Below are positions 63,325 to 64,000 of a stretch of DNA of 64,000 nt, in pieces. Below the pieces are notes generated by a model. The model was not told the DNA's origin. It saw nothing but the letters and a program-made list of their open reading frames with translations, and made no database searches. The position numbers and the translations under genes are program-made. Source of the stretch: Acrasis kona (Eukaryota; Heterolobosea; Eutetramitea; Acrasida; Acrasidae); assembly GCA_026419775.2 (NCBI GenBank), contig JAOPGA020001602.1, positions 1-64,000 of the forward strand, read 5' to 3'. Each line of letters starts with the position of its first letter. Position 1 is the first letter of the stretch.

Positions 63325-64000
63325 ATGGACATTAGAATACACGACCTCGTTCACAAAAGAATCAGTCAATTGTTTCAATATATACCCAATACCCTTGGTT
63401 ACCTAATAGGGTATTATAACCCAAACACAAGTACTACAGTAATTATTAATTTTATCAAGTCCAAATCGTGCACAGATGGAGAAGTCATTATTACGGATGA
63501 GGACATTGCCGAAGTTTATTCAATTATACCAGCAGGCCTTTCCATTATTGGTGTCTACTTTTCAAACAGCAGATTAAATGGACTCAACACAACATCTTGG
63601 TGGAAAAAGAATAGTGAGAGATTCCGCACAATATCAAGGTATTCAAAAAGTGGATTTGTTGTTGTTACGGGAAACGAGACAAAATTCTACGTTCAAAAAG
63701 ACAACAATGAGTTGAAGGAAGGAAAACACGAGTCCTTTAATGTCATAAAAATTCTACCCTTAAAGAGTATCACGAAAAACATTGACGCAGATCAAGAATG
63801 CTTTTATTTAATACACTCTCAATTGCAACTTAAAGGTGCAGACAAATCTGAAGTACAAGTTATAAAAAGCGGTTCTAATGTACGATACCAGTACAATGAA
63901 AACATACTTCCCAAAGAAAATATTCTCATTAATAAGCTCGAAGGTTATGACGATAAGAAGGCATCACAAGATATTAATTCAGAGGATTCTATTTCTTCGA
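63325..64000 (+). CDS. Partial gene: MPN-like protein, ODR4 or UFSP2 type (5' part)
   Basis: From the ATG at 63325 the frame stays open to the window end (225 codons). The N-terminus IPNTLGYLIGYYNP, followed by DIAEVYSIIPAGLSIIGVYF, resembles the degenerate MPN fold shared by ODR-4 and the UFM1 protease UFSP2 N-terminus (for example LPGGLLVLGVFI in ODR4). These two proteins work together at the ER in UFM1 removal. The catalytic part, if any, would be beyond the window. No signal peptide is seen. A hypothesis only; the length and lack of stops make the gene itself likely. Confidence 0.45.
   Translation, partial: MDIRIHDLVHKRISQLFQYIPNTLGYLIGYYNPNTSTTVIINFIKSKSCTDGEVIITDEDIAEVYSIIPAGLSIIGVYFSNSRLNGLNTTSWWKKNSERFRTISRYSKSGFVVVTGNETKFYVQKDNNELKEGKHESFNVIKILPLKSITKNIDADQECFYLIHSQLQLKGADKSEVQVIKSGSNVRYQYNENILPKENILINKLEGYDDKKASQDINSEDSISS

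Noticed and set aside
1-64000. CRISPR arrays, bacterial operons, riboswitches
   Set aside because: No regularly spaced direct repeats, no Shine-Dalgarno-type starts; spliceosomal introns show the DNA is nuclear eukaryotic.

Overview
The window is nuclear DNA of a unicellular eukaryote with a compact, AT-rich genome. Most genes are split by very short GT-AG introns, nearly all 30 to 45 nt. Neighbouring genes are packed tightly: converging stop codons lie 3 to 32 bp apart at four places, and two diverging start codons are only 17 bp apart. The gene content points to a free-living, cyst-forming amoeba or amoeboflagellate: a LEA-type stress protein, a tectonin-like propeller, a WIP-type actin regulator, an NHL-repeat surface protein, an RGS fusion and a eukaryotic hybrid histidine kinase. 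A heterolobosean of the Acrasis/Naegleria kind is my best guess. That is an inference from architecture and intron size, not from a marker gene.

Layout. 1-4 kb: a small orphan gene, a mitochondrial LEA-like protein, a propeller-like orphan, a three-exon GH46 chitosanase and a complexin-like small protein. 4-9.6 kb: a gene-poor accessory stretch with orphan or decayed reading frames, a secreted protein of five tandem repeats with basic cleavage-like junctions, and a 3' scrap of a nitronate monooxygenase gene. 9.8-13.3 kb: a beta-lactamase-like serine hydrolase, tRNA-Ala, tRNA-Asp and a sterol C-4 methyl oxidase. 13.4-21.6 kb, all on the plus strand: a helical-repeat orphan, FANCI, and a coiled-coil protein. 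21.7-29.6 kb, minus strand: a 2,221-residue OSCA/TMEM63 mechanosensitive channel carrying about 1,200 residues of EGF, adhesion-like and mucin-like sequence in one extracellular loop, then an ABHD11-like hydrolase. 30.6-33.7 kb: an NHL-repeat type I membrane protein. 34.2-40.3 kb: a six-exon kinase-AAA-GAF-histidine kinase-receiver protein. 41-47.6 kb: VPS35, a tail-anchored orphan, an endonuclease III homologue and RRP36. 47.6-54.1 kb: an MHYT-PAS-RGS membrane protein, an epoxide-hydrolase-like enzyme, a tectonin-like protein, three tRNA genes and a WIP/verprolin-like protein. 54.3-64 kb: a P4-ATPase, a vanin-like amidase, an ankyrin/coiled-coil protein, a nine-exon CLC chloride channel and the start of an MPN-like (ODR4/UFSP2-type) gene.

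The genes do not form one pathway. Several fall into environmental sensing and membrane signalling (OSCA channel, hybrid kinase, MHYT-RGS, NHL receptor), membrane traffic (VPS35, flippase, complexin-like) and genome repair (FANCI, endonuclease III). The strongest unusual signals are: (1) three of five tRNA genes (two Ile-AAU, one Lys-UUU) have D-loops enlarged to exactly 18 nt by 9-10 nt insertions of different sequence and position; (2) the OSCA channel with a giant extracellular mucin-like insertion; (3) the five-repeat secreted pro-protein; (4) the MHYT-PAS-RGS and WH2-proline-SHOCT fusions. Exon boundaries were set by eye from reading frame, splice signals and family alignment from memory. 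No database was searched.
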